NCBI RefSeq assembly: GCF_009905545.1
Contig: NZ_JAAALB010000019.1
Coordinates: 1 to 64,000 of the forward strand
Reading direction: 5' to 3'
DNA length: 64,000 nt
From: Cellulophaga sp. BC115SP
GTDB lineage: Bacteria > Bacteroidota > Bacteroidia > Cytophagales > Spirosomataceae
The stretch's first letter is position 1. Every line of letters begins with the position of its first letter. The notes under the pieces were generated by a model. That model did no database searches. It was not told where the DNA came from and saw only the letters and a program-made list of their open reading frames with translations. Positions 17,501 through 25,190 of this stretch are shown one piece after another. The position numbers were made by a program, and so were the translations under genes.

Positions 17501-18132
17501 CTTTGTGGGTCTTTATAAAAGCTTAAACTTCCTTCTACATCTAAATCAAAGTCAACAGGGACTTCCAATATTTCTCTAGCCTCTTTGGTCCACTTTATCT
17601 GATACCTTGGCAACTCTATTTGCCAAGCACCAATATTAGCCATCTGACTACTTTTGGCAACGATTTCTTTAGATAATTGTAGCTGTCCCTCGTTGTTTCC
17701 CCACTGGCTTGTAAGCACTAAGTTATTTTGAATTTTTTGTTGAATTTTGAGGGAAGTGATATTTTCAAAATGAACCATCATTTCCTTTTCATCATCACTC
17801 AAGCCACACTTTGCTCGTATCCATATCAAATCACCAAAAAAGTGTTTGGCTCTGAACTCTAAGACTAACACAGGCTGATGCATTTGTGTAAAATGCTTCA
17901 ACGAGGCAATACATTCTTCTTTATCTTCGGGGTGAAATGCTTCGGGATGATGAGCCAAATTTTGCACACTTTCATAGCCCAAAAACTTTACTAATTGGGG
18001 AGCAAACCAAAAACTCTCAAGGTTATTAATTGAGCAAGTCCATAAATCTTTAATAAAAAACTCATAAACAAACTCTGAAAACCCTGAAGTTGTGGTAAGA
18101 TGTGTGTCGTTATGTTGATTGAATTGATTCAT
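14566..18132 (-). CDS. PAS-domain hybrid sensor histidine kinase with two receivers and Hpt
   Basis: 1188 residues from the Met at 18132 (MNQFNQHND); the longest frame adds 11 residues. About four PAS/PAC units occupy residues 20-535, with linker signatures such as YLHDITKQK and QAVVRDITSRKQ. Then come HisKA with phospho-His H561 (NMSHEIRTPLNGVIGF), an HATPase with N/G boxes (GTGLGLTISNKLL), receiver 1 with D847 (IIMDYHMPEVDG), receiver 2 with D991 (ILMDIQMPELNG) and a C-terminal Hpt with H1132 (LGHKMKGTALS). This is a BarA/ArcB-like His-Asp-Asp-His relay. No transmembrane segment is visible, so it is a cytoplasmic sensor. The output regulator is not adjacent; signal unknown. Confidence 0.92.
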   Translation of the reverse strand: MNQFNQHNDTHLTTTSGFSEFVYEFFIKDLWTCSINNLESFWFAPQLVKFLGYESVQNLAHHPEAFHPEDKEECIASLKHFTQMHQPVLVLEFRAKHFFGDLIWIRAKCGLSDDEKEMMVHFENITSLKIQQKIQNNLVLTSQWGNNEGQLQLSKEIVAKSSQMANIGAWQIELPRYQIKWTKEAREILEVPVDFDLDVEGSLSFYKDPQSKSVLFEAFKSTVETGIPFDIELQIETFTSKKKWIRIIGEGEFEGKKCKRLYGTFKDITKEKENEVEIKNTNKLFKKLSNQVPGGLYQLKRYLDGRMTIVYCSESLFDLFETTVKYKETSYVEAFSRIHNKDLTGLLATIEESYQTLQVKSIDFRLVLPQKGKIWVRSESTPERVEDGVIWHGYLHDITKQKEAELEIVRSEAKFRALYDSTSDAVLVLSQYKCLDCNPAAIRLFGAKSKESLCQKSALDLSASFQKDTENIADTLNEHVLQCLQNQSHQFEWICQKQETNETFLAEVFLSKLNIEGEQLIQAVVRDITSRKQIEQQLHNAREHAEAASRAKSEFLANMSHEIRTPLNGVIGFTDLLIRTGLNEMQKQYVSTIHHSAHSLLDVINDILDFSKIEAGKLELSYEQIDVFELGSQVVDLVSYQAHQKNLEVLLRISPAIPRYLQADAVRLRQILVNLLGNAVKFTHHGEIELKVELVEAIDLNHNILRFAVRDTGIGIAPKNIVKIFEAFSQEDASVTRRFGGTGLGLTISNKLLSLMNSQLQLESELDKGSTFFFDVEFESHEDEDIAFDLQGTFSHVLVVDDNSSNRAILEEMLGISGIYAKSVESGTKAIQFLQERPEDAELIIMDYHMPEVDGLETIRIIREELRLDIPIMLLHSSSDDDVVIKTCELLDVAKRMVKPITIHKLYEAILQISGRSKDNSINFDRVSGDNNLMKSGDYTILIAEDNNVNMFLALTVLKAVLPEARIVTAENGREAVDMYEKHAPNLILMDIQMPELNGYEATQIIRSKEFIKHTPIVALTAGTVKGEQTRCLEAGMDDYIMKPFVRDTLERALNKWLKIEQNMNNPIETALLSSIDTQHLDFADLSKRMGDDPELAKEVLEMVLMQFETITGQFQTLIDEENLIALNKLGHKMKGTALSAGMRELGVRAGKIEKLKVFNQEEFKSLLDEFDAEIEIIKPLIYQILNS

Positions 18133-18446
18133 ATAGATTTGAAGCAGAAGTGTACTGGTTAACAAAATTCGGCTCTGTGATAGCCCTTTAGGAAGTTTCG
18201 TATCGGGGAATTAGTGGTTATGATAGTACGAAATCTTGCCAAAATCTTATTTACGAAAAAACTACCCGTTTGGACGCATTTAGTTAACAATATTTTCTTC
18301 TGAAGAGGAGTGCCATAATTTTTCAAACGTAAGGTCTCTCGAAAAATTAGTCACACTCCATAAATTAACGCAAAAATTTCATTCCAAAGTTCAACATAAT
18401 TCGGGTTTCACTTCATAACCAATCCGCTATAAGCAAAGCAAAAAAG

Positions 18447-21353
18447 TTAAATTTTGGAAAGATACTGATAGAGTTTTCCTGAGGGTGAAGTCGGATTTTT
18501 CTGAAAAACCCCAGCATTCCCTATCACTACAAAACTACTCTTAGCCCTTGACACAGCTACATTTAGCATATTTGGTCGGTTTTTCCTATCAAAAAAGAAT
18601 ACCTCCGCATCATCTTGGGCATACACGGGAGAAAAAACAATAATTTCTCTCTCTGCTCCTTGTAAAGCATGAACCGTGCCTATTTTCATTAGGTGAGTAT
18701 CTATCCCTATTTTTTTTAGTTTTTTGTATAAAATTTTTCGTTGACCTCTAAATGGTGTTATAATTCCAACCAACTCTTCGATGCGCTTATACTGCTTTGC
18801 TTTTTCGGTATAATGCCTTTCTATGGTACTTTTGTTGGTCAATAACCATCGACAAATTTCATCTGCTTCTTCTTCATTAAATCTTTCTTTATTTCTTACA
18901 GTCGAACTACTTGGTTGGTCGAGTAATACCATTGGAGGAAAAATTTGTTGGGAGGCATCCGATAGTTTCATGAGCTTCAAAAGCCCTTTGTAAGCCAAAT
19001 CGTTGCAATAGCTAATGATGGCAGGATGGCAACGACGGTGCTCCAACAACATAATTCCTTTTTGCGCACTAATCGGGTCAAAAACGTCTGTCGCTTCCAA
19101 GGCCATTTTCATAATCGAGCCACTTGAGGCGGTAAAACCTTTTTCTTGTAGTTTACTCAAAAACGCATCTTGCTCATTTTCAATCAATTCGTTTTTCAGT
19201 AAGTTTCCTAAGTCTATTTTAAAAATGGTATTCCAAACAGGCTCAATCTGCTGAATATCGCCAACAATTACCGCCTGCTTTGCCAAACCAAAGCTTGCTA
19301 GTCCTACCTCTGGACTTACCTGACCAGCCTCGTCAACTATCAGAAAATCAACAAACTCTAACATCGGAGGGGTTTCCCATTTTTTAGTTCCGTCTACATT
19401 TTCTCCTGCAAATTTGAGATACGAGAAAAAACGAGGCGCCATAAAAAAGGTACTCACAAAACATGGTGTCAACATAGCACGAGTGCGCCACATGAGTTTG
19501 CGACCTGCCAAACCCTTATTGGGCGACTCATTTTTGAGTTGATCTGTAATAGCTTCTAGCCAACGTCCCTCCCAATAATGGATTGCCAGCAAAAAGGCTT
19601 TATATCTAATTTGGGTATCTACTTCGTCAAAAAAATATTGGTTACGACTATTAAACTGTCGTAGCTTCAAAAAATCCTTTTCCCAAACTTTTTCCTCATC
19701 CGTACAAGGGTTAGAGAAAATTCCGTACTGACGCTTCCATTTTTCCCATACAGCCCAAGCTTTTATGACTTCTTGAATCAACTTCAATTTTGTTTCAAAA
19801 AAACTTTTCAAACGACTTCTGGACGTATCTTTTAGTGGTTCTAAATTCAGAACCGTTTGTCGAATCATCGGTCTGGCAGTAGCCTGAATATGATACAGTT
19901 GGTCTTCGATACTACTCTCAATGGCCACCCAAAAATCCTGATTTTCTTCTAAATCAGCCCAATGTTTCGGGTCTATCGAACGTTGGGTAAATTCTGCCAT
20001 TTTTTCGCAAACTATTTTCCATAAAATCCGTCCTTCTTCTAGGGACTTTTGAAGGCTTTTAATCTCAGTTTGCAACCAAAAGTAAGCTTCCGATATATCA
20101 TCTGTACGCTTGTGGGTATATCGCTCGACCATGTTTAAAAAATACCTTTCAGCCTTTTCGACATAAGCTTCTTCTTCCAGACGAGCAAATAGCCCAGAGT
20201 CGTCCAATTTCATATAATTGATATTGACGAGTTCTTTTTCGTTTTTATTTCTTGCAGGCAAGTACGTAGCATATCCTTCTAAATCAGGCAACCAACGCTC
20301 TTGTAAATCTTGAAATCGCTCAGCACGAACAGGTTTAAAACTTTCAATGATATTTAGTACGGCTTGATTATTGGCAGAACACGCCAACAATATAGCAGGG
20401 TCTTGACCTTGAATGGCAGTTTGAACCATTTGATTAGCAACAATGCTCTGGATTAATGTTGTCTTACCTGTTCCTGGAGGACCATTCACGGCAAACACCC
20501 TTGACTTTCGTTCTTGACTGAGCGTTGCCAAGGCATTTCGTTGAGAAATACTTAAAGGAAAAGCACCGCCCATTTGTCCCAAATGTTGTAAATGGGTTTC
20601 CAACCACTGTGAAACTACCACGGGTGAAGTGAAGTTTTTTTGTTCCTTCAAACCAATCATATCCTTCAATAAGGAAGGTAATTGCTTGGCATTTTCGAGA
20701 TGTTCGTACAAGGATACAATGGCTGCACCCGCCTGCATATCTTTTTCGGGAACGACTATCGTAGTTTCGTAAACCACACGATAATCATCTTCCGAAAACT
20801 CATCTATGGCTTGTCCTCGCAAAGTGAAAAAGCTTTCTTCGAGGTATTCAACATAATTTTCCCAACGTAAAAAAGTATTCCTATCATTCGACAACAGCTC
20901 TTCAAGCGAGTCTAATTGACAGAAAACAAAATCGGTATCTTCATTCCCCACAGGACTCATCCATTCGCGAGGAACAATTGGATAGTATTCGTCAACTATC
21001 GAAAAATGACCTCCTCGGTGAAGCAAAATCGGAAACCAAAAAGGATAAATAGGTTTTGGTGTAAAAAACAGATGCTCCTCTCGCTGAGGTTCGAGATAGC
21101 TGGGCGAAACTAGTAGCTGTAGCGCCTCGGGACGTTCCCATTTAGGATCTTTGTCTGAGCGAATGCCTTTTTCGTAGTTACGCTTTTTTTCTTGTTCCTG
21201 AAAAAATGTTTCGCATACTTGTTCATCAATCATTCCCAAGCGCCAAACCTCGGCAGAAAAACGAAGCTTTTCGTTTACTTCTACATCAATATTGGCTTTC
21301 ATGGCTTGCGCCAAACACGTTTTCCAGTATGCTAATAATTTTTTTTCAATCAT
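18447..21353 (-). CDS. UPF1/DNA2-like superfamily 1 helicase, AAA domain protein
   Basis: 968 residues from Met at 21353 (MIEKKLLAYWK); the longer frame to 21410 starts upstream of a -7 box and is rejected. Residues 1-250 are of unknown fold. Walker A is NGPPGTGKTT (K297), Walker B-like DEAGQVSPEV follows after a large insertion (about 330-620), then SF1 motifs III-VI: GDIQQIEP, LLEHRRCHPAII, GIITPFRGQ, GTVHALQGAE and NVAVSRAKSS. This places it with COG1112-type SF1B helicases. No nuclease or methylase domain is visible. Role uncertain: DNA/RNA helicase in repair, RNA turnover or defence. Confidence 0.88.
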   Translation of the reverse strand: MIEKKLLAYWKTCLAQAMKANIDVEVNEKLRFSAEVWRLGMIDEQVCETFFQEQEKKRNYEKGIRSDKDPKWERPEALQLLVSPSYLEPQREEHLFFTPKPIYPFWFPILLHRGGHFSIVDEYYPIVPREWMSPVGNEDTDFVFCQLDSLEELLSNDRNTFLRWENYVEYLEESFFTLRGQAIDEFSEDDYRVVYETTIVVPEKDMQAGAAIVSLYEHLENAKQLPSLLKDMIGLKEQKNFTSPVVVSQWLETHLQHLGQMGGAFPLSISQRNALATLSQERKSRVFAVNGPPGTGKTTLIQSIVANQMVQTAIQGQDPAILLACSANNQAVLNIIESFKPVRAERFQDLQERWLPDLEGYATYLPARNKNEKELVNINYMKLDDSGLFARLEEEAYVEKAERYFLNMVERYTHKRTDDISEAYFWLQTEIKSLQKSLEEGRILWKIVCEKMAEFTQRSIDPKHWADLEENQDFWVAIESSIEDQLYHIQATARPMIRQTVLNLEPLKDTSRSRLKSFFETKLKLIQEVIKAWAVWEKWKRQYGIFSNPCTDEEKVWEKDFLKLRQFNSRNQYFFDEVDTQIRYKAFLLAIHYWEGRWLEAITDQLKNESPNKGLAGRKLMWRTRAMLTPCFVSTFFMAPRFFSYLKFAGENVDGTKKWETPPMLEFVDFLIVDEAGQVSPEVGLASFGLAKQAVIVGDIQQIEPVWNTIFKIDLGNLLKNELIENEQDAFLSKLQEKGFTASSGSIMKMALEATDVFDPISAQKGIMLLEHRRCHPAIISYCNDLAYKGLLKLMKLSDASQQIFPPMVLLDQPSSSTVRNKERFNEEEADEICRWLLTNKSTIERHYTEKAKQYKRIEELVGIITPFRGQRKILYKKLKKIGIDTHLMKIGTVHALQGAEREIIVFSPVYAQDDAEVFFFDRKNRPNMLNVAVSRAKSSFVVIGNAGVFQKNPTSPSGKLYQYLSKI

Positions 21354-21387
21354 GGTTGGTTGTAGTCCTCGGTAAGAAATAAGAAAA

Positions 21388-21395
21388 CAAAGGTA
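21388..21395 (-). promoter_or_regulatory. -7 box of the helicase gene
   Basis: TACCTTTG on the minus strand (TAnnTTTG). Predicted start near 21384 gives a 31-nt leader to the ATG at 21353 and rules out the longer reading frame. No convincing -33 element. The rest of 21396-21662 is a divergent intergenic stretch in which I see nothing else. Confidence 0.45.
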
Positions 21396-21662
21396 AAGGC
21401 TAAGAATCAAAGTGAAAAGTGAACACGCACAAAGTAATTAGCATCCATCTATTTTTAATGTTAGTGCAGAATTATAAGGAACAATTGCAAAACATTAGTT
21501 ATCAACCTATTACATTCGCAAAAGTCGAACCTCAGTTGTCCTCAAAGATAACCATCTCATTTACAATAGAATACAACCAAAATCCATCATTCAAAATTCC
21601 AAACTTACTTGTCCTTTACAAAATATTTTATTCAAAAAATAGTTATATTAGTAATACGAATG

Positions 21663-21670
21663 TAAATTTG
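21663..21670 (+). promoter_or_regulatory. -7 box upstream of 70-aa gene
   Basis: TAAATTTG fits TAnnTTTG. The predicted start near 21674 gives a 37-nt leader to the ATG at 21711. The -33 region is weak. Confidence 0.4.
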
Positions 21671-21710
21671 TTTAGATTCCATTTTGAATGATGTTAAATA
21701 CTACTTGAAT

Positions 21711-21923
21711 ATGGCTCTTCTTAAAAATATCATGGCTTTTTTATTTGGTTCAGCAGAATCAGACTATCCAGTTTTGGGAAAAAACTCAAAATTGATTTTG
21801 TCTGATGCTAACATGGCTGAGCAATTATTAACGGCTATCGACCGTGAGAGAAATAGCGAAAATATCATTACTATTTCTGGAACGAAAGGCTCTTTCCGTG
21901 TTGAACGAGTTTCCGAAATTTAA
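21711..21923 (+). CDS. small hypothetical protein, 70 aa
   Basis: Not recognised. The frame opens at a TTG (21684), but the ATG at 21711 (MALLKNIMAFLFGSAESDYP) fits the promoter better. The product has a short hydrophobic N-terminus (not long enough to be a confident membrane anchor), then a soluble part with NSKLILSDANMAEQLLTAID and ISGTKGSFRVERVSEI. It is followed after 41 bp by a membrane protein gene on the same strand, so the two are probably co-transcribed. Confidence 0.5.
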   Translation: MALLKNIMAFLFGSAESDYPVLGKNSKLILSDANMAEQLLTAIDRERNSENIITISGTKGSFRVERVSEI

Positions 21924-21964
21924 TACCTCTTTTACAGATTTTCCTGTAAACCTTAACTGCATTT

Positions 21965-22711
21965 ATGTCAGGAATCACCTACGGCGTTGCGCTGATTATT
22001 TTATTCTTTATTCTTCCTGGGGGACTTTTCCGAAAAGCTTATTCTCCGATTCATCTTTCTAATTATCATTTACGAGCCAGTAATTTTGCCGAAATCGCTA
22101 CAACCTTAGGATTTGGGATGGTTATTCAATGTCTTGGTATATTGATCATTAACAAATTTCATCCATCGCTTTACGTCGATTTTCGCTTGTTACCAAAGCT
22201 ACTATCAAATCCTGACGAAGTGGTACTTTCAAAAGTACAGAAGCATTTGATTCCAATTTTTAGTTACAATGCCTGTTTGTTACTTTTTAGCTACGTTATG
22301 GGTAGTTTGCTTCAGAGGCTGGTGCTGTCGTTACGACTTGACGAACGCTTTTTAGTGCTAAAATTCGATAATGCTTTTCACTATGTTTTTTCAGGAAAAA
22401 TGTTCTTGAAGAAAGATACGGAAGAGATATTGACCTACATGAATGTTTGTGTCAAAATTGATAATGACTTTTTTGTGTATTCTGGTTTTTTATTGGATTA
22501 TCAGCTCAATAAAGACGGGCATTGCGAATTGATTGAACTTGGTAAGGTAAAAAGAAAAGTAATCGATAAACATAACACAGAATTTAGCCATATCCTTAAA
22601 AAGAACCAGCATCATGAATACAATCTGTTTTGTGACAAATTGTTTATTCCGTATAATCAAATTCTCAATTTTGGCATAACCTACTTCCGTGTACAGCGTG
22701 TAAATGGATAG
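21965..22711 (+). CDS. membrane protein of unknown function, DUF6338-like
   Basis: 248 residues. The first transmembrane helix, GVALIILFFILPGGLFRKAY, is followed by the cytoplasmic-looking HLSNYHLRASNFAE, a second membrane helix (about 45-65), a third at about 97-118 and a soluble C-terminal half of beta character. The 'helix-PGG-FRKAY' opening recalls DUF6338-type membrane proteins, but I cannot confirm this. It lies behind the 70-aa gene, probably in the same transcript, and divergent from the SF1 helicase. Confidence 0.55.
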   Translation: MSGITYGVALIILFFILPGGLFRKAYSPIHLSNYHLRASNFAEIATTLGFGMVIQCLGILIINKFHPSLYVDFRLLPKLLSNPDEVVLSKVQKHLIPIFSYNACLLLFSYVMGSLLQRLVLSLRLDERFLVLKFDNAFHYVFSGKMFLKKDTEEILTYMNVCVKIDNDFFVYSGFLLDYQLNKDGHCELIELGKVKRKVIDKHNTEFSHILKKNQHHEYNLFCDKLFIPYNQILNFGITYFRVQRVNG

Positions 22712-22736
22712 ATAAAGATTACCCTTCTCTTCCCAT

Positions 22737-22768
22737 TTTGTCGGTCTGTGTTAGATTTAGTATTTTTG
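22737..22768 (+). promoter_or_regulatory. Bacteroidota-type promoter of CBU_0592-like gene
   Basis: TTTG (22737-22740), 20-nt spacer, TATTTTTG (22761-22768). It fits the TTTG-N19/20-TAnnTTTG consensus. Transcription should start near 22772, about 21 nt before the ATG at 22793. Confidence 0.6.
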
Positions 22769-22792
22769 CCGATTCATTAAAAATCAAAAACA

Positions 22793-23044
22793 ATGTTGTG
22801 GACTGATATTCTAGTAGAAGCCTTAGGTTGGATTGGCTCAGTGTTGATTGTAGGTGCGTATGCGCTTAATATTCAAGGAAAACTGCGTGCAGACCAGCCC
22901 TTATATATTTGGAGTAATATGATTGGTGGGGTGTTTTTTATCGTAAATACGGTTGCTCATAAAGCCTATCCTTCCGCTTTGGTCAATGTCGTTTGGGTAG
23001 CTATTGCGGTTTACTCTATTTTAAAAACTAAACAAACAAGGTGA
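22793..23044 (+). CDS. CBU_0592-like small membrane protein
   Basis: 83 residues with three predicted transmembrane helices (about 6-26, 38-56 and 60-77). The WIGSVLIVGAYALNIQGKL opening and SNMIGGVFFIVNTVAHKAYP block match the CBU_0592-type family of small inner-membrane proteins, function unknown. It has its own promoter and runs into the large inverted-repeat element shared with the convergent ccoG gene. Confidence 0.72.
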   Translation: MLWTDILVEALGWIGSVLIVGAYALNIQGKLRADQPLYIWSNMIGGVFFIVNTVAHKAYPSALVNVVWVAIAVYSILKTKQTR

Positions 23045-23475
23045 TAGAAATCTCTAATTTAGTGATTGGAGATTGAGTGAATGAGTGATTTTTTTAAACC
23101 TACCTTTCACTCGTAGAGATAAAATGCTTTGCGTCTAAAGAGGTATCATGTTGAAATATAGTATCAAACATGAGTCATTCCTAATTTAGTGATTGAATGA
23201 ATGAGTGATTAATTTAAAATTTGTATTCTGGCAGCTTAAGACCCAATGATTGCGTCTTAAGCCAAGTTATATCTAGCATAATAGAATCAAAAAAACGATC
23301 GGAAAATATTTTCCGACCGCTTTTTTGATGAAAACTTAGAGAATAACCTAAATGTCAAAATTAGGGATGACTTACTATGCTATGTCTAACTCGGTTTGAG
23401 ACGCAAAGCATTGCGTTTCTACAAGTAAAATAAAATCACTAATTCACTCAATTGTAAATCACTAAATTAGAAATA
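23045..23475. repeat. nested-palindrome element C, fills ccoG 3' intergenic region
   Basis: The whole 430-bp gap is one nested inverted repeat. The outer arms are CTAATTTAGTGATT (from 23054) and AATCACTAAATTAG (to 23470). Inside these lie TTGAGTGAATGAGTGATT and AATCACTAATTCACTCAA. Hairpin arms GTAGAGA..GCGTCT sit at 23113-23136 and 23236-23258, with the inverted AGACGCAAAGCATTGCG at 23399-23422. The core terminator is at 23286-23329 (ATCAAAAAAACGATCGG / CCGACCGCTTTTTTGAT). It separates two convergent genes. No protein-coding frame is credible here, and the expected ccoH/fixH gene is absent. Confidence 0.7.
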
Positions 23476-23478
23476 TAA

Positions 23479-24921
23479 CTACTCCATCGGACCAAGGAAG
23501 GAGGTTTTTACTTCATCTATTACTTGTCCGTTGCTTAAAATCTCGACTTTGAGTTTGATCGAAGGAGACTCCAACTCTTTTTTAGGAATCACAATAAAGA
23601 AAGAACCTTTTGTCAAATCGCTTTTATTGAGTTGAAGAGGTTTGCCGATTAGTTTGATTTGAGCAGAAGGATAATCTTTCACTCGCAACGAAACTGGCAT
23701 AGCATTGATAGTCTTGTTCAAGATTTCAATATTGTACAAGTTAGAAACATTTCCTTTTTCCTCTTGATATGTTAAGCCTGGTGTGCGTAAAAGTGTTGTT
23801 TCGACGTCGCTACGGGTTATCAACATATATGCTAAAATCCCCAATAAAGCTACTAATACGCCTGTGTAGGCTTTTATCCTTAAATTAAACGACAATTTTT
23901 TTCCTTGCTCAATACCATCTAATGACGCATAACGAATCAAGCCTGTTGGCTGATTGGTTTTTACCATTACCTCATCACAAGCATCGATACAAGCTGTACA
24001 GCCAATACATTCAAGCTGAGTACCATTACGAATATCGATACCCGTTGGACATACTTGCACACAAATACTGCAATCTACACAATGTCCTTTGTTGGCGTTA
24101 GGATTTGCCAATGCTTTTAGCTCTTCCAATGGATTGGGTTGCTCTTCTACCTTTTTCTTTTTGCCACGAGGTTCGCCACGAAGAAAATCATAAGCTACAA
24201 TAATAGATTTTTTGTCTAGTAATACCCCTTGTAAGCGACCGTAAGGACAAACTACGATACAAACCAATTCACGGAATTTGGCAAAGACAAAATAGAATAC
24301 AAAGGTAAAAATGACAATAGCCACTAATCCAGAAATATGATTCAGCGGATTATCGAGAATGATAGAAAATAGCTCTCTTTTACCGATGATATAGGCCAAA
24401 AATGTATTAGCAATCAGGAAGGAGATAATGAAGAAAATAACATGCTTCGAAGTTTTCTTCACTATCTTTTCAGTATCCCAAGGCTGTGCATCAAGGCGTT
24501 GTTGTGCTCTGTAGTCACCTTCAATAAAATTTTCGATTTTACGGAAAAGCATTTCCATAAAAATGGTTTGAGGACAAGCCCAACCGCACCATACACGACC
24601 AAAAATTACGGTAAAAAGTATAATAAAAACGATAAAAGTAAGCAAGCCGAAAGCCACTAGGTGGAAGTCCTGAGGAAAAAAGGTTACACCAAAAAAGATA
24701 AACTTTCGCTCAATTACATTAAAGAGAAATAATGGTCCACCATTAACTTCTACAAATGGTATTCCAAAAAGAAATCCCAACAAAAGCCATGAAAAATAAG
24801 TACGAAGCTTGTACAACTGGCCAACCACAATACGTGGATATATCCAAATACGTTTCCCTGTTTCGGTGACATTAGAAAGATGATCACGAAATTCGGTGGT
24901 ATCAATTTTAGGAGGTTTCAT
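23479..24921 (-). CDS. ccoG: cytochrome c oxidase accessory protein CcoG
   Basis: 480 residues, RdxA/FixG family. Several transmembrane helices (about 40-60, 88-110, 160-180, 195-215, 345-363), a WCGWACPQTIFMEMLF motif after the second, and a ferredoxin-like insert with two [4Fe-4S] clusters (CVDCSICVQVCPTGIDIR and CIGCTACIDACD). The C-terminal domain (about 375-480) is an Ig-like periplasmic domain. CcoG is thought to reduce copper for assembly of cbb3 oxidase. It is the last gene of the minus-strand cco cluster, 270 bp after ccoP, and ends at a large terminator element. Confidence 0.95.
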   Translation of the reverse strand: MKPPKIDTTEFRDHLSNVTETGKRIWIYPRIVVGQLYKLRTYFSWLLLGFLFGIPFVEVNGGPLFLFNVIERKFIFFGVTFFPQDFHLVAFGLLTFIVFIILFTVIFGRVWCGWACPQTIFMEMLFRKIENFIEGDYRAQQRLDAQPWDTEKIVKKTSKHVIFFIISFLIANTFLAYIIGKRELFSIILDNPLNHISGLVAIVIFTFVFYFVFAKFRELVCIVVCPYGRLQGVLLDKKSIIVAYDFLRGEPRGKKKKVEEQPNPLEELKALANPNANKGHCVDCSICVQVCPTGIDIRNGTQLECIGCTACIDACDEVMVKTNQPTGLIRYASLDGIEQGKKLSFNLRIKAYTGVLVALLGILAYMLITRSDVETTLLRTPGLTYQEEKGNVSNLYNIEILNKTINAMPVSLRVKDYPSAQIKLIGKPLQLNKSDLTKGSFFIVIPKKELESPSIKLKVEILSNGQVIDEVKTSFLGPME

Positions 24922-25093
24922 AATTTTAAGAGTTAAATTTCAGCACATAAGTGAATTAGAAATAGTAAATACCAATGCTGAATTGTGAGTTGTGAATTTT
25001 GAATGTAAATTTCTAATATCCCGAATTTTACATTTCTATTTAATCAAATATTGTTTTGCTAGTAACCTTACTATGTATCTTCTTTAAAAAACA

Positions 25094-25145
25094 ATTCGAA
25101 CGCATCGAGGCTTATGCACTACCCATAAGTCTCGAACGTCCGAAT
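25094..25145 (-). promoter_or_regulatory. long imperfect hairpin between ccoP and ccoG
   Basis: ATTCGAACG ... CGAGGCTTATG, loop CACTACC, CATAAGTCTCG ... CGTCCGAAT: a 52-nt stem-loop in the 270-bp gap. It has no T-run, so it may be an RNA processing or stabilising element that sets unequal expression of ccoP and ccoG. No other feature is evident in 24922-25190. Confidence 0.5.
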
Positions 25146-25190
25146 CGTAATAACTTTATCATTAAAGGCTATTCATTTCTGTTAGCCCTA

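Noticed and set aside
21419-21691. 90-aa plus-strand frame between the helicase and the 70-aa gene
   Set aside because: Starts upstream of, and reads through, the promoter of the 70-aa gene; AT-rich with no protein-like features.
23045-23478. A hidden ccoH/fixH gene downstream of ccoG
   Set aside because: All frames there are short and interrupted, and the DNA is accounted for by inverted repeats.
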